From NCBI GenBank assembly GCA_964017235.1, contig OZ024927.1, positions 21,719,160 to 21,783,159 of the forward strand: a DNA stretch of 64,000 nucleotides. The letters run 5' to 3'. The translations under genes were made by a program, and so were the position numbers. Below are positions 42,500 through 55,559 of the stretch, piece by piece. The DNA is from Sabellastarte sp. h YS-2021. Lineage: Eukaryota > Annelida > Polychaeta > Sabellida > Sabellidae. Under the pieces are notes generated by a model, which was not told the origin of the DNA, searched no databases, and worked only from the letters and a program-made list of their open reading frames with translations. Numbering within the stretch: position 1 is the stretch's first letter; every line of letters starts with the position of its first letter.

Positions 42500-44234
42500 C
42501 AGAGATAAAAAAATATATATATTTGTAGGTTAGAAATGGTTTTTGCAGACTGATGTGTGACGATGCGTTTTTAACCGGAAATGGTGTAATAGAAACAGAT
42601 ACCTAACCAAGGGTACATTAACACATCTGAACAGAGATTCTTAGGTTCTACATGACATGTAAAAACACCAGTTTATTGACATGTTTTTGTTATGATAAAC
42701 TTCTGTATTGATACTTTTGCATCATTTCAGCATACTTCATATGTCTTTTGATTATCCATCATAGTTGCTTATGAATTTTCAGTATTTTGCCTTACTTTAA
42801 AGTATGGCATACTTAATTCGGTTCTTTTTTGGTGGTCTTTGTGCTTAATGATTCAAGAAACAAAAGGTTATTTATTGCTGGTTTGCCATTGCAAATTCGG
42901 GAAAAAATAATTCAAAATGTATTAAGCTACATGTTACTTTTCTTCAAACTCCAACATCGTAGCAATAACAGTAAACATATGGAAAATTGTCTGAATTCTG
43001 TTCAATATGTGTGCCACCTGTATGTATGCTTCTGTCACTTGATGGTGATGACTGGCTTTCACGTCAAGAACAATTAGCCACTGGATTTTCTAAAAGGTTT
43101 AACATTTACAGAATAAACATCCATATGATGTTTTTAGGTTAATTTGAATTCAAGATAAGAGGCCAGGACCATACCCCTAATGGACTATTTATTTCTCACT
43201 CTTCCATGTGACGGTAACAACTTGTATTCACATTTTTGCTTCATTACCGTGTCATTATTGCCCACAAATGGACCTTATGTGTGGGTAATAGCCACTTATA
43301 GCCATTCCTGGCATGTCTCTGACCCCTCCGGACCGACATTTTAGTTTAGCTTATGAGCGGTTTTAGGAATCTTTTCAAAGAATTTGACACATCGACATGG
43401 CTGTACACGTGGTATTATCATTGCAACAGTTAAATATTCTGTGCTTGTTTGTAGGCTATAAGGCTAGTAAGGAAGAGTATGATCTAGATATTAGTTTCAC
43501 TGGTAACAGTTTGGGCTTGTTTTGTGCTAACCAGGTTATTCATCTACATACATACACATTTCTTTACTTTGTTTATTAATCAATCTCCTTAGGTTCATAG
43601 TTTCCAAATTATTGCAAAAGGCTTAGCACACAGGCAAACAACACAGGCATACCACACGGGCTGAACAAGTTTATAGATGGACTAACATTTATGTATGTTA
43701 TGCTTCAAAAAGGGTTTTATGAAAGAAACACTACACAGTAGTGTCAATGGGGTTTAAAGGACCTATTTTGTTAGTAGATCATCAAAAAAGGATAAGTATG
43801 ATATTATAAAGAAAGTTAATCAGAAAAGTAAACTTCTGGAGCAGTAAACAAATTGGAGTCAGACAATATGTATGCCATATGTCTTCTCATGGTAGATTCA
43901 CACTTCTCGGCAAGCAAATTGATTGATGCATCCATTTGGGTAATAATGACAACTCGCCAAAAGGTCTTTGTTCACAAAGACAGAGCGTCCCTACAGCTTG
44001 AAAATTTTATGTAAAATGTTATTGGTTGAAGATAAATTCTCCTGAAAGGATCATGTTTGGGTCACAAGAGCGACCTTGAAACGAACCAAGCAATTAGTGC
44101 CTGTGAACAGGTTCTGTATCAGCTGACTGTATGTTTTGAGTTGCAAAGTAGAAATGAAAGCATAAAAGGACACAAAGGACATGTACCCTGCAAAGGGTAT
44201 TCAGAATAAAGTACAAGGTTAACTGTTGCGATGT
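42500..44234. other. Intergenic upstream of the lectin gene
   Basis: No gene or repeat could be supported. The plus-strand frames at 42829-43077 and 43397-43579 lack family resemblance and splice context. Confidence 0.5.
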
Positions 44235-45080
44235 AAAAGGTAGCTGAAAAACATATTGAATCAAACTACTGTAAATGCAATAGTTACAGGCAATTTACTC
44301 AACAGTAAAAACTTGAAGTAGCTATTGCTCAGCTATCCAATGAGATATAGGTTTGCAAATTTAAATACGTTATAGCTGACTCAAAAGTAGGTGAATAACA
44401 TATTTAAAGAGAATTCTGTGAATGCAATAGCTTTCAAGTTACAAATGATTTACTTAACAGTGAAAACCTGAAAATACTTATTGCTCAGCTATGCAATGAG
44501 CTACAAATCTGCAAATTCAATATGTTATAGCTGACACTAAAGTAGATGAATAACATAGTTAAAGAAACTACTCTAAATGTAAAAGTGTTTTGAAGTTACA
44601 ACTGATTTTACTCAACGGTGAGAACCTGAAACAGCCTTTGCGCAGCTATGCCATGAGTTATATGTCTGCAATTTTACTATGTTATAGTTCACCCAGAAGT
44701 AAGCAAATAAACAAAATTTCCTAACAGCAATAGTTTTCCAGTTACAAGCGATTTATTCACCAGTGAAAACCTGAAAGTAGGTATTGTTCAGCCATGCCAT
44801 GAGGTACAGGTCTGCAATTGTACTATGTCATAACTGACCCAAAAGTAGCTGAATAACATATTTGTAAAAAATTCTCTAAATGCAATAGTTTTCAATTCAC
44901 AAGTGATTTTACCCATTATGGAAGTTAGTGAAAAGTCAGGAAGTATCTGTTACTCACTTAGCTATTGGGAAACTCTCCCTAGTTACTCACCATGTTGTAG
45001 CTATGGATAAAGTAGCTGAACAAAATTCTGTAACAAAATACTCTAAATGCAATACTTTTAAAGTTATAAGTTATTTAGTG
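44235..45080. repeat. ~150-bp satellite, about 5.5 units
   Basis: Anchor motif CTAAATGCAATAGTTTTCAA recurs near 44277, 44424, 44579, 44727, 44882 and 45049, spacings 147-167 bp. Each unit also has GATTTA-TCA-CAGTGAAAACC, TGCTCAGCTATGC-ATGAG, TCTGCAA and TAGCTGA-CCAAAAGTAG. Units are diverged and indels vary. Confidence 0.85.
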
Positions 45081-47164
45081 TTGATTTCATAAATTTTCAT
45101 GCAGTAAAAATTATTTCAAAAACTCATAAAATAATTAAGAATTATCCAAGCCTAATACTCACATAAGGGAATCTACTTGCAACCTAGTACATCTTCCATA
45201 GTCGATGGGAAAACCTGCAATAGTGTTGAAATTTTCACACTTTGGTGGGGATACCTCTCTTCTAACACCTATGTGGAACAGATGAACAGACCGATCTGCA
45301 TGCCTTGAACAATTTATCATACTCGATAGACAATGTATCTTTTAAATGTAACAGCATATTTCTGGGCCTTGTACTTTAGGAGAAGTTTTTCACATGGATG
45401 TGGATGCCTACCGGACAACACAGAGTGATACCATAATGTCAACCAAGAAACCATAATTTTTTTTGCATTATTGATCACCATAACTGATCAGATGGGCCAC
45501 GTAATGTAATAATATGATTTCCTCAACTCAATCATGGGTAAAACCTGTTTATGTATACTGCAGGACTGAAGTACTGGAAATTGAAGAATATGACTTCAAC
45601 AGTAGACTGATGTAGCCTTACAAACACATTTGTTTGTTTTTAATATATTTGATTTGATTTTTCCTTTTTAACATAATTTTCAGCACATTATTTACGTCAC
45701 ATCATGATTGGCATTTTTTGAAGTGAAGCAGAGCAAGATAAATTATGGGATGTGAAATTTGTCATTAGATTAGGTTACAATAGTTGGTCAAGATTACTGC
45801 AAATATAAACCATCAGCAATTTACCGTACTTATTTCAAAAACAGTTTTTTAGATCTTGATCAGCTTAGGTTGTACATACATATTATTTCATAACAGTGCA
45901 CAAGTTGTTTTTATAAAGTGGGACAAAATGTAACCTGACCCAGACGTTAGTATATGTCAATCTATTTCACTTGTGTATACTGCTATGCATAAAAATTAAG
46001 CCATTATAATATTGTAGGTCATTGCTTTCATGAACAAAAAATATGTGTCTTATGTATAAAATAACAAATTTTCTGAAAGCTATGTTATCTGTAGATAATG
46101 TCAGTAATATTTATGATATTATTTCCACAATGTACTGTGGTATAGAGGAAATAAAATAAATACAATGCAATGTATATGTTTTTATGGACTTAAATATTAT
46201 TTATATTCATCTTGGGCACACTGACCACCAATATTCTATTGGACGATGATACAAAATCGTCTAATATTAAAAAGGTGATTCAAAGACTTTCAATTAAAAC
46301 AATTTGGGCACCTGAACAAGACTACATGGTTTGTTCATCCTTGAAGTTTACAACTGTGTCTTTTCTCCAAATTCCCATTTTGCGAATGTGAAGAAAAATA
46401 ATCCAATATTAAGTTGGCATGAATCTGTACAAAATAATTTCTCCACATTGCCCTGTAAAAATCAAATATTTGGACAAATATTTGAATATATGCAAAACAG
46501 TAGACATTTACAACTGTAACGACTTACTATCCCAATATATATCAATAGAACATTATTCAGTGGATATTCACTGCATAATTAAACTGTTTGTTGGACTAAT
46601 GTACTTTACCATAAGCGTTTTCTTACATAAAAATAGTGTCATTCTTAACCCAAGATTATGAAGTCCTTTTTAGAAATATAAAAGGAAGAGAACAAAGTAA
46701 TATATAGTGTTGTTGTACTGTGTAGGGAAAAAATCTATGTAACTTCACTTTACTTCAGTCAAAAAACGAGAGGCTGCAAACTAAATTCACTTTTCAGAGA
46801 TATGAAAGCCAACTGTGAAACATTTCTAAAACACAAACGAAAAATAATTTCCATAAGATTGTAAGATGTTAGTAGAATGAGATGTGTGCTTTGTGTTTAG
46901 TCATTTACACAGAAGGTATCACTTGTCAGATCTGAATTTATGGCACAACTTATTTGTAGGTAAATACTTACAATAGGAGTATTCATTTCAGATGTGTGTG
47001 TGATGAAAATGGGTATGATTATCCCACAACAGGGAAGATTTTCATAGAATGTAAAAAATAAAAATTACTTATGACTGCTAGCAAACAGAAAACTAGATTA
47101 AGAACGCATCTGTGGCCAGATACAAGATGTATCCGGAAAAGGACGGCTAACATGGCTTTAAAGA
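45081..47164. other. Intergenic, nothing recognised
   Basis: AT-rich, no supported exon, RNA or element. Confidence 0.5.
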
Positions 47165-47400
47165 TAAAGGGTATTTTTCCTGATTAAGAAATAACAAGGT
47201 CAAATCTGACCACCTCCGAAGATTCCCGGCCTATAGGGTGGCTGGACATCGCAAACCTCTAGGACCAATACTAAGTAAGTTATAAGCACTTTTAAGTTTG
47301 GCTCTCCTCGTTTGAGCTTGAAGGAGGGGCCCAAGGTCAAATCTGACCAGATCAGAAGACCTCAGGCCCATGATTTCCTGTAGGTTGGTTTCTTATCCCA
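47165..47400 (-). repeat. R147 family, minus copy next to Gypsy relic
   Basis: The minus strand shows AACCAACCTACAGGAAATCA, GGTCAGATTTGACCTTGGGC and AAAAGTGCTTATAACTTACT in the order of the 30.3-31.1 kb array. It overlaps the end of the integrase relic, so one inserted into or replaced the other. Confidence 0.7.
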
Positions 47401-49720
47401 AACCTCTGGTGTTTTCAGTTGTTTGGAAGATCTATCATTATATTTTTGTTTCTTGGCATATGGATCTTTGTCTAGCAGCTTTAGAGGTTTTACCACTTTA
47501 GGCTTCAAATGTGTGTCAGTTGCGTGGAGTACTGGCCTCCGGTTTTGACTCATAAGTAACTTAGATGGGGATTCCAAGCTGTCTACAGATGGGCATCTCA
47601 GCTCCAGTAATGTGAGGTACGGATCAATTCCCCTCTCCTTATCTTTGGTGAGGATATGCTTCACCACTTGAACCAACTTTTCACTTAGGCCATTTGACCT
47701 GGGATATAAAGAGCTTGATGTTATGTGCTTGAAATCCCAATCCGTTGAAAATACTGTATACTAATTGCAAGCATAACATGACCCCTTATCACCAATGACC
47801 TTTTCCGGTATGCCATGTTGGGCAAAAATTGCCTTTGTTTTCTTGATGACATTGGCAATCTGGCTGTTCTGGAGTCATTTTATCTGCCAGGGTGATAGGG
47901 ATCTGGTGTGGTAGGGCTGTACTAGTGGGCAGCACTGCTCTTGGTCTGCTGGCCCTCCCTGTGCTTTGTAGTTTGTTCAATTCTTCATTTTTCTGTGTGA
48001 AGCTTATAATCTGAGTTTCTCATCTGTGACAGGTTGGCCCCTGATGGCTGTGTGAACTTGCAAATCTATACATTCTCGGAGATCGTCTGATCTCTGAGCA
48101 AGTGGCTTCCTCGATAAGGTGTCAGTCAAGGTAATTACTTTTCCAGATTTTAAAACTATGTGGGCATTGTTTTTCTGGAGCCTTAACATCATTCTCTGCA
48201 ATCATGCTAGGGGGAACCAAAAGACGCTAGGGGACCACCAGAGACTATTTCAGGATTGACTCCAGAGTTTGTGGTCAGACTGCATATGCCATATATGTAC
48301 TGATGGAACTTCTCATATGCAATAACTATGACATATAGTGCACAGGATATTGAAGCATGTGAAATTGGTCTTCCTTCTTAAAGTGACACTGCACTGAGTC
48401 CATACTGCCATGCATCAGCTTGTACAGGCAATCGTTTGTGACATCATAGTATGCTACAACTGAAACTGCTGTGATAACTGCCTTGACTCTCTGGAACCCA
48501 TTTTCATACTGGAGCCCCACACAAACTCTGCTTTGTCCTTCAGCAAATTTCTCCTCGATGAGTTTCATTGGCTAGATGGGGCAGCAATTTAGACAGGTAA
48601 TTAATTATTTCCAAGAAAGTTTCTAGATCCTTTGTGTTGTGAGGTTGCTGCATCTTGCATATAGCAGATATATTTGATGGATCTGTTTGTAAACCTGTAC
48701 TGATGATCAGATTGCCAAAGAAACAGAACTCTGTTGACTTGACTACACTGTTGTCACTGTTTAGCTTAATTCCATATACCTGAGATCTGTGAAGCATATT
48801 AGCCAGGTTTCTGCCGTGTTCCTCAAGTGATGACCCATATACAAGTATGTCATCGACAATGGTTTCCACAACATAAAGGCCTTCATATGCCACATCTACT
48901 GTCTTCTGGAAGACATTTTGGGAGGTATGTAAGGCGAACGGAAGTTGGTGGAACTTGTACCTTTCAAGTGAAATGTTGAAGGCTGTCAGTACAGAGCTCT
49001 CACTATCAAGCATCTGGAAACCAAATCAACAGTCAAAGTGACTGAGGTAGTTTGCTGTTCTGTCACCTCCTCCAGAGTCCTTGACCTGTAATATTAACAT
49101 TAAAGTGCATTATTAAGATCGTTTGGGTTCAACCAAAATTCTGATACTTTTGTTGTTTGGTTTCTCCACAATCACCATTCACAGGATTGTATAACCTTTA
49201 AAATACCACTTGGCTTTCCATCTTATTGAGCTGTTTCTTCACAAGGTCTCGGGGAGTATATGGGACTGTTTGTTGTAGGTGAACTTCTGGAGTCACTGTT
49301 GGATCCACTGTCAGTGAGTGCTCACCTGGAAGTAATCCAAGACCATCAAGCACATCAGAGAACTTTCTCAACGATGCTGTCCTCTGCATCTGTTAGGGAC
49401 AGGACAAGCTTGATAAGCTACAGTTCAGTACATCACTTCAAGCTGAGAATTGTGGTTTTAACAATGCAGAATTCCAAGGTCAGCTTTGTCACTTTATGGG
49501 AGCAGGACAATGTGCACTCACCAAGTACATCAAGAGGTTTCCCACTGTAGCTATATAACTTGTTATCTGTTGCAAGCAGCTTCACATTTGGAAGTTGGTT
49601 TTCAAAGAGGTTCATTGACATGACATTGACATGACATTGACCACTGCATCATATTCGAACTTTGTTGACTTTACACTGATGTTTATGTTCGTGAACATCT
49701 GGTTCGGTATTTCCTATGGT
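47350..49720 (-). pseudogene. Gypsy pol: protease, RT, RNase H, integrase, decayed
   Basis: Protease-region frame 49433-49621 (NVKLLATDNKLYSYSGKPLD). RT N-part near 49200-49390 (TVTPEVHLQQTVPYTPRDLV). RT palm 48540-49013, with FHQLPFALHTSQNVFQKTVD and the catalytic box VDDILVYGSSLEEHGRNLAN; the GFLG-like step is CFFGNLI. RNase H/tether 48004-48568, including MLRLQKNNAHIVLKSGK and TLSRKPLAQR. Integrase C-part 47362-47676, with LLELRCPSVDSLESPSKLLM and LKPKVVKPLKLL. The integrase catalytic core is largely missing between 47680 and 47800. Frameshifts occur at every boundary. Confidence 0.78.
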
Positions 49721-49829
49721 CAATCTTTTTTCACCATTTCTCCAAAGAACTTGTTTTCCAGATCAGTGGATAAGTCTTCATGGTCAGCAACTACTGTCGC
49801 ATGCACTTTCTTTCCTACTTTGGCCATAC

Positions 49830-50460
49830 ACACTTTAGCACAGTGATTGTATTTGTGGCAAAACCAGCACTTTTCTTCTTTGCTAGGCATATTCCTGTTT
49901 TCTCACGGCCATAGCCACAGTTTTGACACGGCCTGTGTTTCTGATATTGTTTGGTCTTGTTGTGATTTGAATGGTTTGCTCTCCCTCTGTGCTTTGGACT
50001 TCAACTTTAGTGTTTCCCATTACACAAAGTTGGGACTGCAACAGCTCATTCAACTGCAATGTCTGGTGTCAGATTTGATTCCTTATTCAGGAGCTTCTGT
50101 CGCACCATTTTGTCTTGTTTGTCAAAGTTACAGTTATTTACCAGAGGTTTAAGTTCTGTCAGGAAGTGGTTGAATGATTCCCCTCTGTCCTGTTGCTTTG
50201 TTGTAGAATTTATACCTTGGAAACACTAGTTTGACTTTGTATTAATATACTCGTCAAATTTGGTGTAGTAAATTATGAGTTTCTTTTTCTCATCAGCTGA
50301 GACTGTGCTTTCCTAGACATATTAGACATCCCTGCCATTTTCTCCTACCCAGAGAAATAGGTAAGCATACTTCTCTTCCTCTGACTTTCCTTTGAGGGTC
50401 CCTCTGAGTATTAACTCCAATTTTTTCTCAGTGTAGTGTTTATATGATGTTAGTGTACTC
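49830..50460 (-). pseudogene. Gypsy gag with CCHC zinc knuckle
   Basis: Structural protein remnant. The capsid-like part reads ADEKKKLIIYYTKFDEYINT and RGESFNHFLTELKPLVNNCN (about 50100-50300, two frames). The nucleocapsid part has a damaged CQNCGYG finger and a perfect CX2CX4HX4C knuckle, CWFCHKYNHCAKVC (about 49830-49885). Stops interrupt the capsid region. Confidence 0.65.
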
Positions 50461-50519
50461 ATTGGAGACTAATATATAATATTACACTCACTTTATAGAA
50501 ATATGTTAAGAAAGACCAT

Positions 50520-50740
50520 AGGCTCTCTTATTGATGATAAATTTCATTTTTATGCAAACAAAAGTTATTTATTAATTTATCTCATAAGAAGGCTTCCTCT
50601 GCTCTGGCTAAACTGAATGCTCAGTCTTCAAAATGTCTCAGAAAATTAAAATCAAATCCCGACAAAACTTATCTCATTAGACTTAACATCAAAAGTTATA
50701 TCCTCAAGTCTCTCACAATATCTTTAGAAACATTTACGAA
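50520..50740 (+). pseudogene. LINE RT fragment
   Basis: Decayed frames give a YAN-QLFINLSHKK-like catalytic-box remnant, then KASSALAKLNA and LKSNPDKTYLIRLNIKSYIL, the segment after the YADD box in CR1-type LINEs. Only this ~220-bp piece is visible. Confidence 0.55.
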
Positions 50741-51480
50741 GCTTCAATGCAGGTTTGATTTTGTTGAATGTTGTTTGATGTTGGAGGCCTATGTAAATGA
50801 TCTGGGAACATCCTGGATGATTCTTGGTAGTTTTGGGGCCATCCAGCTAAGCTTCTGAATATTTGGTATGACACTTAATTTTTGGGGGCAGTTCGGGGGT
50901 AAAGGTATTAATATTTCCTCCAGGGCTGGTCAGTAAGCAGCACAGGAGCTATGGGGGAAATGTAATTGGTAGTTTAATGTTCTTTGTCAACCCACACTAA
51001 ATGGTGGTTAGAGCTTCCACCACTCTTCTCTCCTGAAGCACACCGGGACATGTAGGATGACTTCCTGAATGACAAGTATTACCTGCAAAGGACATAGGCA
51101 CAACTAATCACATACTGCTTAAGAATTTACCCTGAAACTTCTTGTATTATCTTCAAATTACACCTAGATTTAGGAAATCTACATAAACCACCTTTTTTCA
51201 GAGGAACCAGTCGTTTTATCTGTATAGCCAAAGAGCAAACATCATTGCAAATTGGGAAAATTAAAATATTTTCAAAAGATTTCAGTTAAGAATAACAAAG
51301 ATGATGGTAATAAGACTGTGGTGGGGACTTACGAAGGACACCAGAGGGGGGATTCAGTAGAAAAAGGATATGGACACACCCCAAAGCAATTTTGGATGAG
51401 TGGTCACTCCTGAGACCCAGATCCCACAGATTTTAACCCAAAACACACTAGAAATGAGGTTACCAGTGAGACCACTGACA
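50741..51480. other. Spacer, probably outer part of a Harbinger relic
   Basis: No gene was recognised. If the 51.5-53.2 kb element was complete, its left end should lie here, but no terminal repeat was found. Confidence 0.4.
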
Positions 51481-52020
51481 AGAAGGGTACACTGGGTGTT
51501 GGATAAATACAGCTGCTGCCAGAAAGCTGATTGATGTTCAAGAGCAACAAGTGGTGGACTTGCTGAAGGATGAGGACTTTGATCTGTTGTACCAAAAGTG
51601 GGACAGGGCCTGGGAGGAGCTGTCAAATAATGTGGGAGTCACAATGGAGTTACCAAAGCAGAGGTTTTTTTACACAAATGAAGTCCATGGGAAGCTTAGC
51701 CATACCTAATCTAGAGGGGTGAGAGATTACATGACCAAGAGGCAGCAGTGGGTCATGCACAACATATAGAGAGGCAGAATGAAGTCACCTTAAAAGTCAA
51801 TGATGCACCTTAAAGTCACCTTAAAGTCAATGATGCCACAGTCAGAACCACGGTCACTGCCACATGAGCCATGTCCTTCCAAATCTGTCTTCCAAGTCTG
51901 CCACAGTTTCCTGGTCACTGGATTATGACAGTGATGACCCAGACCAAATCACAGGCCCAGCAGTAGACCACACTGTAACAGCACCTGACCTGTCTAAAGA
52001 CACACCTCACCCACATCCAC
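51480..52020 (+). pseudogene. MADF/Myb-like Harbinger partner, decayed
   Basis: Plus-strand frames give QEQQVVDLLKDEDFDLLYQK and WDRAWEELSNNVGVTMELPK (51530-51660), then RDYMTKRQQWVMHN (about 51725-51770). That last motif matches EMTKRQSWVYQQM of the copy at 17 kb. A Ser/Pro-rich tail follows in other frames. Stops and frameshifts are frequent. Confidence 0.6.
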
Positions 52021-52374
52021 CACGTCCTTGCAGGTTATGAAGAACAGGGGAACTTCTTCTTTTGAGCCTGGGTTGATGGATTGAAGATATATAGAGAACT
52101 GAGAAGGCCTTGAAAGTAACTGAACATTTGGATTTACTTCTGAAAATGGTAGCAACGAAGTGCAACCCAACAGAAAACCCGGAGAATGGACAGATTTGCT
52201 GTACTAGGGAATGAAGCTGGATGACCCACAGTTTGACCAGTTTAATATTTAGATATTTGACCTGCTTAGAAGACTGAAGAAAGAGCAAGTAAAGTGAACT
52301 ACTCAGAACATCGTTTTCCCTCCTCAAAACATAGCCAATCCCAGGCAGCTATGTGCCTCAACTCATACCACATC

Positions 52375-53185
52375 TGCAACATTCTGGCCCCGTACATTGT
52401 GGAGGATGAAGAGCCATAACTTCTTTAATCAACTTCAGCGTACTTTGAATCGGCTAACCAGTATACCAAATGTTTTCTCCACAACTCAATGGGATCAGTT
52501 CAGTCTATATTTAAACACCCATTCTTGAATATTCATATTTTGGCACAATTGTGGCTTCATTATCCGTCTTGAGGGTAGAGGTGTTATCACCCAGGAAGAA
52601 GTAAGTGATGGTAATATCTCCTGGCACAATAAGGCTGGTTGGTCACAGGATATTAACAAAGCTGGTATCAGTGAAAGCTGTCTGCATCTGTATTTGCTCT
52701 ATTAGTGACCATGTGCACCCATGTGGGCATGTAATTCCCATTTAACTATGACAACATAGCAAATGACCCATTAAAGTTAAATTAATGGCTCCTACTATTT
52801 CCTGGGTATCTGATGGCTATTTATTTGTCATCAAAGGTCATATTTCATGCTTTATATTTCTATGAACACCATCTCTAGCCACTCCTGTGTTGTCCATCAC
52901 GGTACACATCCCTAATGGCCTGGAATACCTCAGGGATTATTCTAGTTATGGTACTCCTAGTCGGCTGGAAAACGTACTGAACAGAGGAACAAACTCTGGA
53001 GCCAAATGTTTGAGTGTGACAACTAACGCGAGGCCACTGCTGAGAGGGCTTGTAAAGAAGGTTTGCTGACATTGAATTCTGGGTTTACTCTTTCCAGTAA
53101 TGCTTAGAAGAATTTGGGTGTCATTCACAGGAAGTAAATGTAGACATTCTTGTCCCACTGTTCAATTATGGGTATCAGTTGATCA
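52375..53185 (-). pseudogene. Harbinger transposase, heavily decayed
   Basis: Minus-strand pieces in order: an EQWDKNVYIYF/MTPKFF-like N-part (53090-53170), SSVQYVFQPTRSTITRIIPE plus VFQAIRDVY (52880-52960, helix-turn-helix region), and a VVE-TFGILVSRFKVR-like stretch with the catalytic Glu (about 52430-52495). The Asp-containing middle is eroded. Convergent with the MADF relic at 51.5 kb, the same plan as the other two Harbinger copies. Confidence 0.65.
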
Positions 53186-53559
53186 AAGTGACCTGGTGGT
53201 CCTTCCAGGTTTGCATCCCCATATGGTAATTTCTGCTTCACTTGACTCTTTGCATGAAATAATAAATCAAAAGGTCATTCATATGTAACAAATTTCTCTG
53301 GACAATAATAAGTATCATTGCCATACCTAGCAGGTCATAGACATCCATAACTAAAAAACCTTAATTGTGAGCACATATTTATAGATCTAGGGACATGATG
53401 CATCCATGATCATCTGGGAGCCAGACAAGCCCTGGATAATCTAGAACAACCAGGTATCAGGGTTCTATGTGCTTAATCTCCGAATTAGCGGATTCTAAGG
53501 CACGCCATCTAAATCATAATATAGAAGTGGTAGACCATAATAGGGTCATCACCAAGGGA
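53186..53559. other. Spacer, nothing recognised
   Basis: No gene or element end found between the Harbinger relic and the LINE 3' end. Confidence 0.45.
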
Positions 53560-55545
53560 TCATCGATGTTCAGTAGTGAGAAAACCTAAGGAGGGAAGTT
53601 CCAGTGGCAAATCTTTCCAGAGTTTTGGAGCATCATATGAGAAGGACTTGTTGAAATGAACTAACTGAGAGAATATAGGTGACTTTTTTCTGCATTTCTA
53701 CGTCTTGTTTTAGCAGCAGATGTATATAGAGGCAAATATGGGGTAAAGTATTTTGGCTTGCCAGTGGTAAGGCTCTTATAATAGGAGTAATAAGGTTTTG
53801 AATATGATTTGTTGTTTAACAGGGAGCCAGTGGAGAGAGTTTAAGATTGGAGTGACATGAGAAAATCTAGAAGCACCAGAGACACAGCGTGCTAAACTAT
53901 TTTGGATATTTTAAATCCTTGTGATATTCTTGGTGAACAAACTGTGAAACAAAGAATTGCAACAACCCAGACGACTACTAACCAATGCATTTGCTACCAT
54001 AACTGAGACATCATTATTAAGATTATTTGAGTCAATGTGAGGCCTTATTTCAGCAGCAACTACACCAAGAAACTTCAACAAGAAAGGCATTTTTGAAAGG
54101 TTCTGAAACATCTTGAAGAGATAAATTAACCAGTTTAGTTATTGATGGGAGGATAATGTCTATATACCTTTTAGCCAGGAATGTGGGCCAAGGGTCTAAA
54201 GAGCATGTTTTAGATGGGGATTCCCTAATGAACTTAAGGACTTCACTTTCAGAGACCAACTGAAAAGAGCTGAAAGAGGGTGGCTTCTTTCTAAATGAAT
54301 ACACATTGATGTGCAATTTCTGAAAGTGTTTCTAATTTGTTAATTTTGTCTAGAAAAATGCACCAAACTGATTAGCCAGTGACTTTTCATCAGTACAGGA
54401 TGGAAGGGTAGAGACCTGGGACCTGAGACCTGCCAAGTACCTTGCTCAATGCTTGTAACCATCCCCACTATTTTCTCTGACTAAGTCCTAATAGTATTGT
54501 CCGTTATTTTCGTTTAGTAGATGGTTACATCTATTTATTTGTGGTCTAAGACAGGTATGGTTTACTGGGGATTCGTCCCTCCTCCAAGTTTGTTCATATT
54601 GTCTTCACAAACATTTTGCAGTTCTGAACTAATTTGTTATCCAGCCAGGTGCAGGTTTGGTGAGGCGCCTTGTTTTTATGGGTGCATGAATATCTAGGAG
54701 ATCCAACAGACGAGATATATATTGTTTGTAGAGTATGTCAATGTCTTCTGATGGATAGGCAACTAATGCAGAGGCAGCTAGATATTCATTTAGTCTATCA
54801 ACATTAATTTTATGATATTGATGAAAGGTTACTACGTTATCCTGATGGTTTGCCATAGAAAATCAACTACGTAAGATACAATTTTATGACTACTGATGGA
54901 GCATGCACCTCTGATATTGCTGAGAATTCTACAGAGCAAGAAGTAAGTCCAGAGTATGACCATGAAGGTGGGTATTAAACTCTATATATTGGGTCAAACA
55001 GCAGGCATCATCCACATACTTGAATTCCAAAACCAATGGAGATTCAGAATATTCTACATGAATATTAAAATCACCAAACAACAAAAGATGAGGATAAGGA
55101 CAACAGAAAACCAATATAAGACCAGAAATCTTCTAAAAGACTTGTACTGAGGCAGCCAGAGGTCTATACAATGAACCAAGAATCAAAATAAGTCATTTAA
55201 TGATAGAGAAATGGTATGATGTTCACAAGATGAGATGTTTGGAACAAGATGAATATTTTTGGATTCAAATGCTTTTTTAATGAAAACCCAACACCACCAC
55301 CACTTTCATTTGCTCTTGAGGTGTGAACTAGGCTAAAATCATCAGGGGTCAACTCTTGCAGAAAAAATGGCATGTCATGTGCCTTGATATGGGTCTCAGT
55401 CAGGCCAAAGACATTGTATACACCAATTTGGACTTCATCTGCTAATAATGGGCCATTATTTGTGATGGAACGATAATTGGCAAAACCAAGTTTTAGTGGT
55501 CCTGGGTTGCCTGCTACATCCCCAGACAACAAGATCAAACTAAGT
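53560..55545 (-). mobile_element. CR1-like LINE with 2A-like leader
   Basis: A minus-strand non-LTR element with leader, AP-endonuclease, RT pieces and a 3' end homologous to 8523-9090. It is internally deleted between RT block 1 (54050-54316) and the thumb (53911-54020). Confidence 0.8.
53560..55545 (-). pseudogene. LINE ORF2 remnants (endonuclease-RT)
   Basis: From 55538 downward: LILLSGDVAGNPGP leader, FANYRSITNNGPLLAD and VFGLTETHIKAHDM (endonuclease start). LLLFGDFNIHVEYSESPLV (about 55085) and NTHLHGHTLDLLL (54940) carry endonuclease motifs. FHQYHKINVDRLNEYLAAS with HAPIKTRRLTKPAPGWI (54640-54800) is the linker. SEVLKFIRESPSKTCSLDPW with LPSITKLVNLSL (54130-54260) is the RT start, and MVANALVSSRLGCCNSLFHS (53930-54000) the RT end. 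The YADD region is deleted. Linker and RT resemble the plus-strand LINE at 4.4 kb (FHKYHKIDKEKMKADLLAS), so the two are related families. Confidence 0.8.
55497..55538 (-). other. 2A-like translational recoding motif in LINE leader
   Basis: LILLSGDVAGNPGP matches the NPGP core and hydrophobic lead of 2A-type ribosome-skipping peptides known from CR1-clade LINEs of molluscs and echinoderms. The usual D-V/I-E-x-NPGP has Ala in place of Glu, which would be expected to weaken activity. It sits right before the endonuclease, as in those elements. Confidence 0.7.
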
Positions 55546-55559
55546 TAGCTAAGGGAAAC

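Larger units (their letters stand above)
47350..50460 (-). mobile_element. LTR/Gypsy retrotransposon relic
   Basis: Minus-strand order gag, zinc knuckles, protease, RT, RNase H, integrase is complete in outline, which identifies the Gypsy superfamily (integrase after RNase H). LTRs were not found at either end, so the copy is probably a truncated remnant. Confidence 0.8.
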
